Shown here in pieces: positions 1 to 6,671 of a DNA stretch of 7,997 nt; the first letter of the stretch is position 1, and every line of letters starts with the position of its first letter. Source of the DNA: Bacteroidota bacterium (lineage in GTDB: Bacteria; Bacteroidota; Bacteroidia; Chitinophagales; UBA8649). Under the pieces are notes generated by a model. The model was not told where the DNA came from. It saw nothing but the letters and a program-made list of their open reading frames with translations, and ran no database searches. Position numbers and translations under genes: made by a program. The DNA lies in contig DLYY01000210.1 of NCBI GenBank assembly GCA_003447535.1, positions 1-7,997 on the forward strand, given 5' to 3'.

Positions 1-1
1 T

Positions 2-73
2 CATTTACAAGTACAAATCGAGCTTGCTAAGTTATACCTCATCGATGAAGAATGGGGACAAGTAGTCCTGTAA
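2..73 (+). CDS. Possible C-terminal tail of a convergent gene (partial, unidentified)
   Basis: Frame 2 of the plus strand is open from the window edge to a TAA at 71-73 and encodes 23 residues beginning HLQVQIELAKLYLIDEEWG. The composition looks protein-like, with alternating helix-forming residues somewhat like the end of a TPR-type helix pair, but it is too short to assign to a family. If real, it would overlap the 3' end of the minus-strand PAP2 gene by about 35 bp, which is possible for convergent genes. The alternative is a chance open frame. A minus-strand ATG at 4-2 could instead begin a further gene of the leftward operon. Sequence left of the window would settle it. Confidence 0.3.
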   Translation, partial: HLQVQIELAKLYLIDEEWGQVVL

Positions 74-761
74 GACTACCTGCGATATACCCTGTGATTA
101 CATCACTCCAAAAGTGTTTTCCTGCTCGGTATCTAAGAATTCCTGTTCCCAAGGGTAGAATAACGGCCGATGTCCAGACTAAGGGCATCCATTTAGCCCC
201 TTTATGGTAGTGTTGGAGGGTTATGGCACTAAACATGGACATCGAAGCAGCAGTCGACGTATGACCCGAATACATCGAAGTAGTGGCATCCCTTGAAGTC
301 TTCATGGATATAGGCACATCGGGATTATAAACATAGGGACGTGGTCTTCGGGCAAGTTCTTTGGTTAGTCCAGTTATCCCCAAATTCAAAAAAAAGACTT
401 CTACTCCGAGTACGGTCGGCTTTTCCCAATCATTACGAATCTTTTGGCTTGACATGAGGAGTAAAGGGCTTGCAATCGCTGCGAACATCAAGGCATCAGA
501 GAGGTGAGCAGATTTAGGTCGCCATTGATAGACTGCTCTTCGATCGAAACCGTTGATATCTGATACCTTTAGATTGGCTATGTTTTCCTCCGTAAGAATT
601 GGCTTGCTACGATGAAAATGATAGGAAAGGCCAGCAGTACCGAGTCCTACTAAGGGAATAGCAATTTCAGTAGCGTTACGAAAGGTATACGGGGATGTAT
701 GTTGACCCTGTATATTCGAGATAAAACTACTCAGCAGGAAAACCCAAAGGAATAAGCGCAT
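39..761 (-). CDS. PAP2-family phosphatase with N-terminal export signal
   Basis: This 240-residue protein belongs to the type 2 phosphatidic acid phosphatase (PAP2) superfamily of vanadium-haloperoxidase-fold enzymes, which remove phosphate from lipid phosphates such as phosphatidic acid, undecaprenyl pyrophosphate or lipid A. All three signature motifs are visible: K134-x6-R141-P142, then YSGH at 164-167 (usually PSGH), then R210-x5-H216-x3-D220. H167 and H216 are the expected catalytic histidines. Residues 1-20 look like a signal peptide or first membrane segment (MRLFLWVFLLSSF), and hydrophobic stretches near 32-45, 90-104, 117-131, 193-208 and 221-237 fit membrane helices. The active site would then face the periplasm. 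It is the last gene of the leftward operon, starting 2 nt after the alanine dehydrogenase stop. The substrate cannot be read from the sequence; undecaprenyl pyrophosphate recycling or lipid A dephosphorylation are guesses that suit the neighbourhood. Confidence 0.9.
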   Translation of the reverse strand: MRLFLWVFLLSSFISNIQGQHTSPYTFRNATEIAIPLVGLGTAGLSYHFHRSKPILTEENIANLKVSDINGFDRRAVYQWRPKSAHLSDALMFAAIASPLLLMSSQKIRNDWEKPTVLGVEVFFLNLGITGLTKELARRPRPYVYNPDVPISMKTSRDATTSMYSGHTSTAASMSMFSAITLQHYHKGAKWMPLVWTSAVILPLGTGILRYRAGKHFWSDVITGYIAGSLTGLLVPILHR

Positions 762-763
762 GA

Positions 764-1966
764 CTATCTCGAGGTTGTAAACAATATGGATAAGTCCGTT
801 GCTTTCAGATTAAATCTTCGCGCTAACGCACTTTGTGTAACTTGTCCACGGTACATGTAGACTCCTCTTGCAATGCCGTTGTCCTCTTGCATCAAATGAT
901 GTATTCCTCCGTAATCCATTGACCTCGATAACATGGGGCCAAGGAGGTGGCTTATAGCAATAGAAGCCGTTTTTGAAAACCTCGAAGGAATGTTGGTTAG
1001 ACCGCAATGCCAAACATCATGAATAGATTGAAAGGGTTGCTCATGGCTCGTTGTTTCAGAGGTCTCAATACATCCACCCTGGTCTATACTTACATCGATA
1101 ATCACAGATCCTGATTTCATATTTGCGACCATATGCTCGCTGATAACGATTGGGGATCGACCGGTTTTAGAATGAAGGGCGCCGATGACAACATCTGTAT
1201 TCGCTAGGGTTTTGGCTATGAGTTGAGTGTCGAGGATATTGGTGAAGAGCTGTTCTCCTACATGATCTTGGAGTTCCGATAGCTTATTGATATCATTATC
1301 CATGACCATTACGGTTGCACCAAATCCACGAGCTGCTCGAGCAGCATAACGCCCCACAATTCCTGCTCCAAGTATTAGCACGCTAATGGGCTCAACACCA
1401 TTGAGCCCTCCAAAGATTTTTCCTCCAGTTTCATTCCGTTGACCTAATGCTTCAGATGCTAAGAAAATGGAAGCATAACCTGCAATTTCACTCATGGCTT
1501 TTACAAAGGGGAAGGAACGCCCTTCTCGGCTTCTAAAAAACTCAAATGCCATAGCGGTTACTTTTTTCTTCGTGAGTTTGTCAAGTAAACTCGTATCAAA
1601 TGATGATAGTTGTAATGGGGAAATGATGATCTGCTCCTGAGAGGCATTATCAGCATCTCTTTCATCCAATGGACAAATCTTTAAAAGGATATGTGATTTA
1701 TAAATCTCTTTTACATCTGAGGTGATGACTGCTCCAGCTTCGGCATACAAGTTATCTGGGAATCCTGCACGTTTTCCTGCACCTATTTCTACTAGTACTC
1801 GATAGCCATCAGCCGTTAGCATTTCTACATTGCGAGGAGTGAGGACTACACGTTTCTCCTCCGATGAAGTGGACTTAAGAATACCTATGTCCAGGGATCC
1901 TTTTCGCTCGGCAACTAATGAAGGCGACTCAAGGGGTTGTAACCCTAATTTTGAAGTAAGACCCAT
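764..1966 (-). CDS. ald: Alanine dehydrogenase-family protein (AlaDH/PNT)
   Basis: A 400-residue protein of the alanine dehydrogenase / pyridine nucleotide transhydrogenase family. Alanine dehydrogenase catalyses reversible NAD-dependent deamination of L-alanine to pyruvate and ammonia in the cytoplasm. The N-terminal domain carries the family pattern EKRVVLTP (R39, matching the substrate-binding Arg of characterised enzymes) and K96, matching the substrate-binding Lys. A Rossmann dinucleotide motif GAGIVG lies at 200-205, followed by the signature DVSIDQGGCIETS at 291-303, whose D295 matches the catalytic Asp. The usual active-site His is not obvious: the aligned stretch reads ISPLQLS, placing Q119 there. 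As I recall, Bacteroidota homologues share this Gln, so it marks the subfamily rather than damage. About 25 extra residues precede the canonical start, also typical of that subfamily. The start lies 1 nt after the tsaE stop. Alanine activity is inferred from the family only; a transhydrogenase alpha-subunit role is less likely because there is no beta subunit or membrane part here. Confidence 0.85.
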   Translation of the reverse strand: MGLTSKLGLQPLESPSLVAERKGSLDIGILKSTSSEEKRVVLTPRNVEMLTADGYRVLVEIGAGKRAGFPDNLYAEAGAVITSDVKEIYKSHILLKICPLDERDADNASQEQIIISPLQLSSFDTSLLDKLTKKKVTAMAFEFFRSREGRSFPFVKAMSEIAGYASIFLASEALGQRNETGGKIFGGLNGVEPISVLILGAGIVGRYAARAARGFGATVMVMDNDINKLSELQDHVGEQLFTNILDTQLIAKTLANTDVVIGALHSKTGRSPIVISEHMVANMKSGSVIIDVSIDQGGCIETSETTSHEQPFQSIHDVWHCGLTNIPSRFSKTASIAISHLLGPMLSRSMDYGGIHHLMQEDNGIARGVYMYRGQVTQSALARRFNLKATDLSILFTTSR

Positions 1967-1967
1967 G

Positions 1968-2420
1968 TCAGACGGTTATTCCTTTCAAAATACGAAATTC
2001 TCTCTGAGACTGATCCTCTTCAATTTGGATAATTGAAAAAGGAATCATTTCTTGCTCGAGGTAAGTCTCGATAAGTTCTGGCCATTCGATAAAACAAACA
2101 TCTTCATTTTCTAACGATTCAAAAAAGTCGAGTTCTATAAATTCTTCGAGTGATTGCAGTCTATAAAGATCTAAATGATGACATACATGACCATTCTTCA
2201 TCGGGTATTGATGCCAAAGGCTGTAGGTTGGGCTGTTGACTTCTGGGTTCGCTCCATATTGACGAATAAACTGCTTTACCATGCTTGTTTTTCCTGCTCC
2301 TACGGGGCCTACACAGCACCAGATCTGGCCGGCGGGCTGACCTTCGATCCAAGAACAAAGAAAATGCAAGTCATCGGGGGATTTGCTGATGTGTCGGTGA
2401 AGGATATCGCTCATTATCAT
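1968..2420 (-). CDS. tsaE: TsaE, ATPase of the tRNA t6A-modification complex
   Basis: TsaE is a small P-loop ATPase that works with TsaB and TsaD in the cytoplasm to place threonylcarbamoyl on A37 of ANN-decoding tRNAs. The reading frame shows the family features in order: a Walker A motif GPVGAGKTS, then SPTYSL, then HLDLYRL (Walker B-like region), and FIEWPE near the C-terminus. With the start chosen here it has 150 residues, normal for the family. The start is uncertain. An in-frame ATG at 2441 would overlap porX by 25 nt. The ATG at 2420-2418 forms the classic ATGA overlap with the porX stop and is preferred. A third ATG at 2414-2412 lies just after that stop. The tight coupling to porX upstream and ald downstream indicates cotranscription; a functional link between t6A modification and secretion is not implied. 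Confidence 0.93.
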   Translation of the reverse strand: MIMSDILHRHISKSPDDLHFLCSWIEGQPAGQIWCCVGPVGAGKTSMVKQFIRQYGANPEVNSPTYSLWHQYPMKNGHVCHHLDLYRLQSLEEFIELDFFESLENEDVCFIEWPELIETYLEQEMIPFSIIQIEEDQSQREFRILKGITV

Positions 2421-3976
2421 TTTGGCTTTAAGTGTATCCATGGCACAATCATCTCCTCCAAAGACACACCTCCATGCTGAAAGCTATCACAAAAAAGGTT
2501 GGCAAAATGAGCGAAATTATTAGGATAGACAAAGAAGTTTTCATCCTTAGCAAAGATGTATTCTGCCCCTAAACTCGGACTTGGTAGGCCTATAGAACTT
2601 GGGTCTTTGATTTGAAATACGTCTTTAGATTGATAGGTGAGCTTTCGTCCGGCTTTATATCTTGTATTAGAGGTGATGGATTGTTCACCTGAGCACTTGC
2701 TCGCTGTTTTTACGCGCTTGGTGCCGTGATCGGTCGTTAAGATTACCTCTACATCCTTTTGAGCAAGAGCAATCAATGCTTGGCGAAGTGGACTGTTTTT
2801 AAACCAGCTTTCTGTCAATGATCGGTAGCTTCGGTCATCACTGGCAAGTTCTTTAATCACTTCCATATCGGTTTTCGCATGCGATAGCATATCTACAAAG
2901 TTGTAGACTATGGCAGTTACATCATGGTTGATTACGTTTAAGGCTCTAGCCTCAAGTGATTTACCCATCTCGTAATTGGCAACCTTAAAGAAGTCCACCT
3001 TGTCAATTTGGGTTGACTTTCGTTCGATAAATGACTTAAAGTGGGTCTCTTCATATTTGTTCTTGCTCCCTTGAGCCTGTTCATCAATCCATAGGGAAGG
3101 GTAGTGCTCGATGATGTCATTGGGTAGCAAACCAGAAAACAAAGCATTACGAGCATATTGAGTTGCTGTTGGAAGAATACTGAAATACAGGGATTCATCT
3201 TGTATAGTGTATTGATCTGTCAGAAACTTTTGGAGTACTTTCCATTGGTCATAGCGCAGATTATCTATGACAAGCAAGAGGGTGTGTTTTGCTTTGTGAC
3301 AGGTTGGAAGAAACCACTTCTCCAATACCTGATGGGAGAAGATTACCTCATCCTCATCATTAAGAAGTCGAACATAATTGCGTTCAATAAATTTTGTGAA
3401 GGCGCGGTTGGCTTCTCTTTTTTGCATTTGGAAAATCTCGTGGACGTCGACCGATGCCGATTTGTCGAGTTCCAATTCCCACCATACAAGCTCTTTGTAG
3501 AAATCAATCCACCCTTTACAGTCCTCCAATTCTTGGATTTTGGTGAACATCTTTTGAAAGGCTTGCTGGTAGTTGGTTGTCGTTCGTTCTCGAATCAATG
3601 TCTTGTCTTCGGTAAGCTTTTTGATGCTCGACAGCAATTGCTGTGACTTAACCGGTTTGATAAGGTAGTCGGAGATCTGTGCTCCGATAGCCTCCTCCAT
3701 CAGATCCTCCTCCTCATTTTTCGTTACCATGACCATGGGAAGTTGGGGCCGCTTTGTTTTGAGGATATCTAAGGTTTCTAATCCACTCAGTCCGGCCATG
3801 CTCTCATCTAATAGGACAATATCGACGGCTTTATTGGTTTCTAAATAATCAATGGCATCCCTTCCATTGGTAAGACCAATGACCTCATAGCCTTTCGATT
3901 CTAGAAAAAGTAGTTGGGGTTTTAGGAGGTCGATTTCATCATCGACCCACATGATGGTCTTCTTGGAGTTATTCAT
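2417..3976 (-). CDS. porX: PorX-like response regulator with PglZ/alkaline phosphatase-type effector domain
   Basis: A 519-residue two-domain protein. Residues 1-120 are a CheY-like receiver with the acidic pair D12/D13, phospho-acceptor D57 (IVLLDES), T85 and K107 (the KP motif). After a helical linker of roughly 120-225 comes a PglZ-type alkaline phosphatase superfamily domain. Its predicted metal and catalytic residues are all present: D238 (VIDN), T272 in LPTATQYARN, D362 and H366 in YNFVDMLSHA, D416/H417 in TTDHG, and H501 in FQHGG. This architecture is PorX, which with the kinase PorY and a SigP-type sigma factor controls T9SS genes in Porphyromonas, and whose effector domain has been reported to hydrolyse oligonucleotides. 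It acts in the cytoplasm. Its ATG overlaps the stop of the upstream metalloprotease gene by one base (TAATG), and tsaE follows with a likely 4-nt overlap. No porY or T9SS structural gene is in the window. Identification is strong; regulation of T9SS in this organism is inferred from family. Confidence 0.95.
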   Translation of the reverse strand: MNNSKKTIMWVDDEIDLLKPQLLFLESKGYEVIGLTNGRDAIDYLETNKAVDIVLLDESMAGLSGLETLDILKTKRPQLPMVMVTKNEEEDLMEEAIGAQISDYLIKPVKSQQLLSSIKKLTEDKTLIRERTTTNYQQAFQKMFTKIQELEDCKGWIDFYKELVWWELELDKSASVDVHEIFQMQKREANRAFTKFIERNYVRLLNDEDEVIFSHQVLEKWFLPTCHKAKHTLLLVIDNLRYDQWKVLQKFLTDQYTIQDESLYFSILPTATQYARNALFSGLLPNDIIEHYPSLWIDEQAQGSKNKYEETHFKSFIERKSTQIDKVDFFKVANYEMGKSLEARALNVINHDVTAIVYNFVDMLSHAKTDMEVIKELASDDRSYRSLTESWFKNSPLRQALIALAQKDVEVILTTDHGTKRVKTASKCSGEQSITSNTRYKAGRKLTYQSKDVFQIKDPSSIGLPSPSLGAEYIFAKDENFFVYPNNFAHFANLFCDSFQHGGVSLEEMIVPWIHLKPK

Positions 3977-5370
3977 TACTGCTTGATCAACGGGATAAAC
4001 TCTTTTATGCCATTCGTAAAATTAATTTGAACAATGTAGTGCCCAGGTAAAAGTGAAGAGATATTCATTTTATTGACGTCTGTTTGTGGAAGGCTTGATG
4101 CTATATGAATTCCAGCGATCGAGTAAATGGATATATCTATTCCTTCGACATTTGAAGGCCATGTAATTGTGATTTCATCAGTGCTTGGATTAGGATAAAT
4201 TGTTGACTTCCCTGACTCTAATGTTTGAATATTAGTACTTGGTCCATTGTCTCGAAACTTCCCATCGATGACTCGAATATCATTTACATAAATATCCGCC
4301 ATGCCTGTTCTTCCGAGAACGACCATCGCGCGCATGAGACCAGCTTGCTGGGCTGTGAACGTAACTTGACAAGATTCAGTAGAGTAGTCCATGTAATTTT
4401 CAATCATATCGGGAAGATCATTAGGGGCTCCATTACCACAGGAGTTTTTGGTCTTATCACATCCCGTAGCTTGCGAATTATTACCTGCATTTGGGGTGTC
4501 GTCAAAGCCGTCATCAAGGCTTGGGTCGCAGTCAATACCTCCAAGGAGAGGGTTCCCTGCATCACCCCATATATGGCGAAGACCTAAATAATGTCCCATT
4601 TCATGAACTGCTGTGCGTCCTTGATCAGCTATGGACAGCAATCCTGTTGCTAACGGGTTATTCGGTCCGAAGACTTTGTAATGAATAACGATTCCTTCGT
4701 ATTGTTCCTGAGTATTTTGTAATTCGCTTGGCCAATTAGGAGCCTCAATGGGTGGGTAGGCAAATCCAAGGGCAGCATCGCCAAGTAAAGGAATGGATAA
4801 ATCACATACCCAGATGTTTAGATACTCGTCGGTGGGCCATGCGTTCTTACCTCCTGTTGCACTATCCTTTACTAAGTCAAGCGAAGTAATGCTTCCAAAA
4901 CTTGTGGTGGATGTATTGGTTCTGGTAATTCCATTGGTAGGATTTCCATCTGGATCAATGTCAGCTAAAAAGAACTCGATTCCCGCATCGGCCGCAACAG
5001 GGAGAAAAATACTTCGTAAGTCAGAGGTGTCTGCATTCTGTCTTCGGAAATCTCGAGTAAGCACATCTATTTGGTCCTGAATCAACTGTTCGTCTAAATT
5101 TTCAGCGGCCTCGTTGTACACCACATGGACAACTATGGGAAAGCGATAGATTGTATCGGGATTTTGCTGCTTTGCATGCTGGTCTCCAGAATAATGCGAG
5201 GCGTAGTCAAGTGCCTTGAGAAAAAGCACCTCACGGACCTCCTGAAAACCAGGATAACTCTGCTCAAAATAGTTGTTCACTAAATGGTTATCGTAGCACT
5301 TTGTTACGTTTTGTGCTGCAGAGAACTGAGATAAACTCATTATCAGAACAAGTGTCCAAAATCTTCTCAT
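3976..5370 (-). CDS. Secreted M43-family zinc metalloprotease with T9SS type A sorting domain
   Basis: A 464-residue predicted secreted protease. Residues 1-20 form a Sec signal peptide (basic MRR, hydrophobic core, cleavage probably near SAAQ at 17-20). The catalytic domain carries the extended metzincin zinc motif HEMGHYLGLRH at 256-266 (H256, H260 and H266 as zinc ligands, E257 as catalytic base) and a Met-turn ENYMDYS with M327, as in M43 cytophagalysin/pappalysin peptidases. Several cysteines around 281-334 (C281, C304, C311, C334) could form disulfides. Residues from about 388 to 464 match the T9SS type A C-terminal sorting domain: it opens with IYPNPSTDEI, has the IYSIAG and LLPGHYIVQI strands, and ends in FIPLIKQ. 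The protein should therefore cross the outer membrane through T9SS and be released or surface-anchored after removal of this domain. It is first in the leftward operon and directly precedes porX. The substrate is unknown. The pro-region is probably residues 21 to about 75. Confidence 0.93.
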   Translation of the reverse strand: MRRFWTLVLIMSLSQFSAAQNVTKCYDNHLVNNYFEQSYPGFQEVREVLFLKALDYASHYSGDQHAKQQNPDTIYRFPIVVHVVYNEAAENLDEQLIQDQIDVLTRDFRRQNADTSDLRSIFLPVAADAGIEFFLADIDPDGNPTNGITRTNTSTTSFGSITSLDLVKDSATGGKNAWPTDEYLNIWVCDLSIPLLGDAALGFAYPPIEAPNWPSELQNTQEQYEGIVIHYKVFGPNNPLATGLLSIADQGRTAVHEMGHYLGLRHIWGDAGNPLLGGIDCDPSLDDGFDDTPNAGNNSQATGCDKTKNSCGNGAPNDLPDMIENYMDYSTESCQVTFTAQQAGLMRAMVVLGRTGMADIYVNDIRVIDGKFRDNGPSTNIQTLESGKSTIYPNPSTDEITITWPSNVEGIDISIYSIAGIHIASSLPQTDVNKMNISSLLPGHYIVQINFTNGIKEFIPLIKQ

Positions 5371-5433
5371 AGTCGCTTTTGTTTAAATATACATGGAAAA
5401 GGCAATACCTTTAAAGACAGAAAACCGAATGAT
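5371..5433. promoter_or_regulatory. Divergent intergenic region, probable promoters for both operons
   Basis: This 63-bp AT-rich spacer separates the two divergent operons, so it should carry promoters in both directions unless these overlap the coding ends. On the minus strand, TATATTTA (5391-5384) resembles the Bacteroidota -7 element TAnnTTTG and lies 13 nt before the protease ATG; no convincing -33 element is seen at the right distance. On the plus strand, TACCTTTA (5406-5413) is a similar -7 candidate for the HD gene, with a TTTG at 5378-5381 that is 24 bp upstream, a little too far. A short inverted repeat, AAAGG-N5-CCTTT (5398-5412), overlaps the plus-strand candidate. None of these sites is strong enough to call alone. 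Confidence 0.4.
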
Positions 5434-6654
5434 TTGAATCGATTCAAGGTATTTAACGACCCTATTCATGGCTTTATAAGTATTGAGAGTGTTTTGATTT
5501 TCAAGTTGATAGAGCACCCTTGGTTTCAACGCCTGCGAAGAATCAAACAACTTGGACTCACCGACTATGTTTATCCAGGGGCGATTCATACGCGTTTTCA
5601 CCATGCTATTGGAGCCTATCATATTATGCGACAGGCTATATGGACTCTCCGCCGCAAAGGGCATGAGATTTCTAAGCAAGAAGAAGAGGCAGTGCTCATT
5701 GCTATCCTGCTTCATGATATGGGGCATGGCCCTTTTTCTCATACGTTGGAAAAATGTTTGATCCCTGAGGTCAATCATGAGCGCATTACTATATTATTTA
5801 TGGAGCGCCTCAATGCTCAATTTAATGGCGAACTCGACTTAGCCTTGGATATCTTTCATGATCGCTATCCAAGAAGATTCTTTCATGACTTAGTGAGTTC
5901 TCAACTGGATATGGATCGTTTGGATTATCTCTCACGCGATAGCTTTTTTACTGGGGTTAATGAGGGGAATGTCAATCATGCACGAATCATTGATATGATT
6001 GATGTTTTAGATGATCATATTGTGGTAGAATCTAAAGGAATTCACTCCATCGAAAAATTCTTGCAAAGTCGACGCTTTATGTATTGGCAAGTGTACCTTC
6101 ACAAGACAGTGGTTTGTGCAGAAAGTATGCTAGTAAAAATCATGGAACGTGCCCTAGAACTTCATGAAGAAACGGGTAAGCTAACAGCGAGTCCTGTTTT
6201 GCAATTTTTCCTTGATAATCGGGTAGATGTTAATCGCTTTCTTCGCGACGACGCTGTCTTAGATACTTTTGCTAAGCTTGATGACTACGATATCTTCTCC
6301 GCGGTAAAAGATTGGATGAACCATGAGGATGCCGTCCTTTCTTATCTCTGCCGATGCTTGATTGATCGCAAGCTTTTTAAGATTGAGGTTTTTGATGAGG
6401 CAGTGGGTTTTGACCTTGATTTGAAACGTCAAGAAGTAGCAGAGGCGCTGCATACTCATAAGGATGCGGTTAAGCACGCCGTATATACATTTGCTATGAG
6501 TCATTCACTATATGATAAAAACCAAACACGCATCAAAATTCTCTATAAAAATGGCAAGGTCCGGGAGATATCAGAGGCAAGTGAGCAGTGGGATGAAAAG
6601 TCATGGCTAAAGAATACGACTAAGTACTATTTATGTACGCCTAAATTGGGATAA
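5434..6654 (+). CDS. HD-domain phosphohydrolase, SAMHD1/dGTPase-like
   Basis: A 406-residue cytoplasmic HD-superfamily metal-dependent phosphohydrolase. The motifs follow the SAMHD1-like order: TRFHHAIG (H57 as first ligand), LLHDMGHGPFSH (H94/D95), and SQLDMDRLDYLSRD at 156-169 (D161 as last ligand, with Y165 and D169 in positions matching nucleotide-site residues of SAMHD1). The N-terminal NDPIHGFI and FQRLRRIKQLG stretches are also typical. Relatives hydrolyse dNTPs or other nucleotides; the substrate here is unknown. The start is TTG at 5434-5436: the first in-frame residues MNRFKVFNDP match where homologues begin, and no in-frame ATG lies just upstream. It heads the rightward operon, with lpxD 17 nt downstream, an arrangement I recall as common in Bacteroidota. 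No allosteric SAM domain is present. Confidence 0.9.
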   Translation: MNRFKVFNDPIHGFISIESVLIFKLIEHPWFQRLRRIKQLGLTDYVYPGAIHTRFHHAIGAYHIMRQAIWTLRRKGHEISKQEEEAVLIAILLHDMGHGPFSHTLEKCLIPEVNHERITILFMERLNAQFNGELDLALDIFHDRYPRRFFHDLVSSQLDMDRLDYLSRDSFFTGVNEGNVNHARIIDMIDVLDDHIVVESKGIHSIEKFLQSRRFMYWQVYLHKTVVCAESMLVKIMERALELHEETGKLTASPVLQFFLDNRVDVNRFLRDDAVLDTFAKLDDYDIFSAVKDWMNHEDAVLSYLCRCLIDRKLFKIEVFDEAVGFDLDLKRQEVAEALHTHKDAVKHAVYTFAMSHSLYDKNQTRIKILYKNGKVREISEASEQWDEKSWLKNTTKYYLCTPKLG

Positions 6655-6671
6655 TTCCCTATTTTTCAAGT

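Noticed and set aside
62..79. Stem-loop GTAGTC / GACTAC as an intrinsic terminator
   Set aside because: The stem is only 6 bp, not GC-rich, has no T run on either side, and lies within PAP2 coding sequence.
2421..2441. Upstream ATG at 2441 as the tsaE start
   Set aside because: It would give a 25-nt overlap with porX, while the ATG at 2420 gives an ATGA overlap and a normal-length protein. It is not excluded, only less likely.
3158..3646. Plus-strand open frame of 162 codons inside porX
   Set aside because: It is antisense to the conserved linker and phosphatase domain of PorX, and its composition is not that of a known protein.
5383..5778. Minus-strand open frame of 131 codons opposite the HD gene start
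   Set aside because: It lies antisense to the strongly conserved HD N-terminus, shows no recognisable motif, and overlaps the promoter region. It is a shadow frame.
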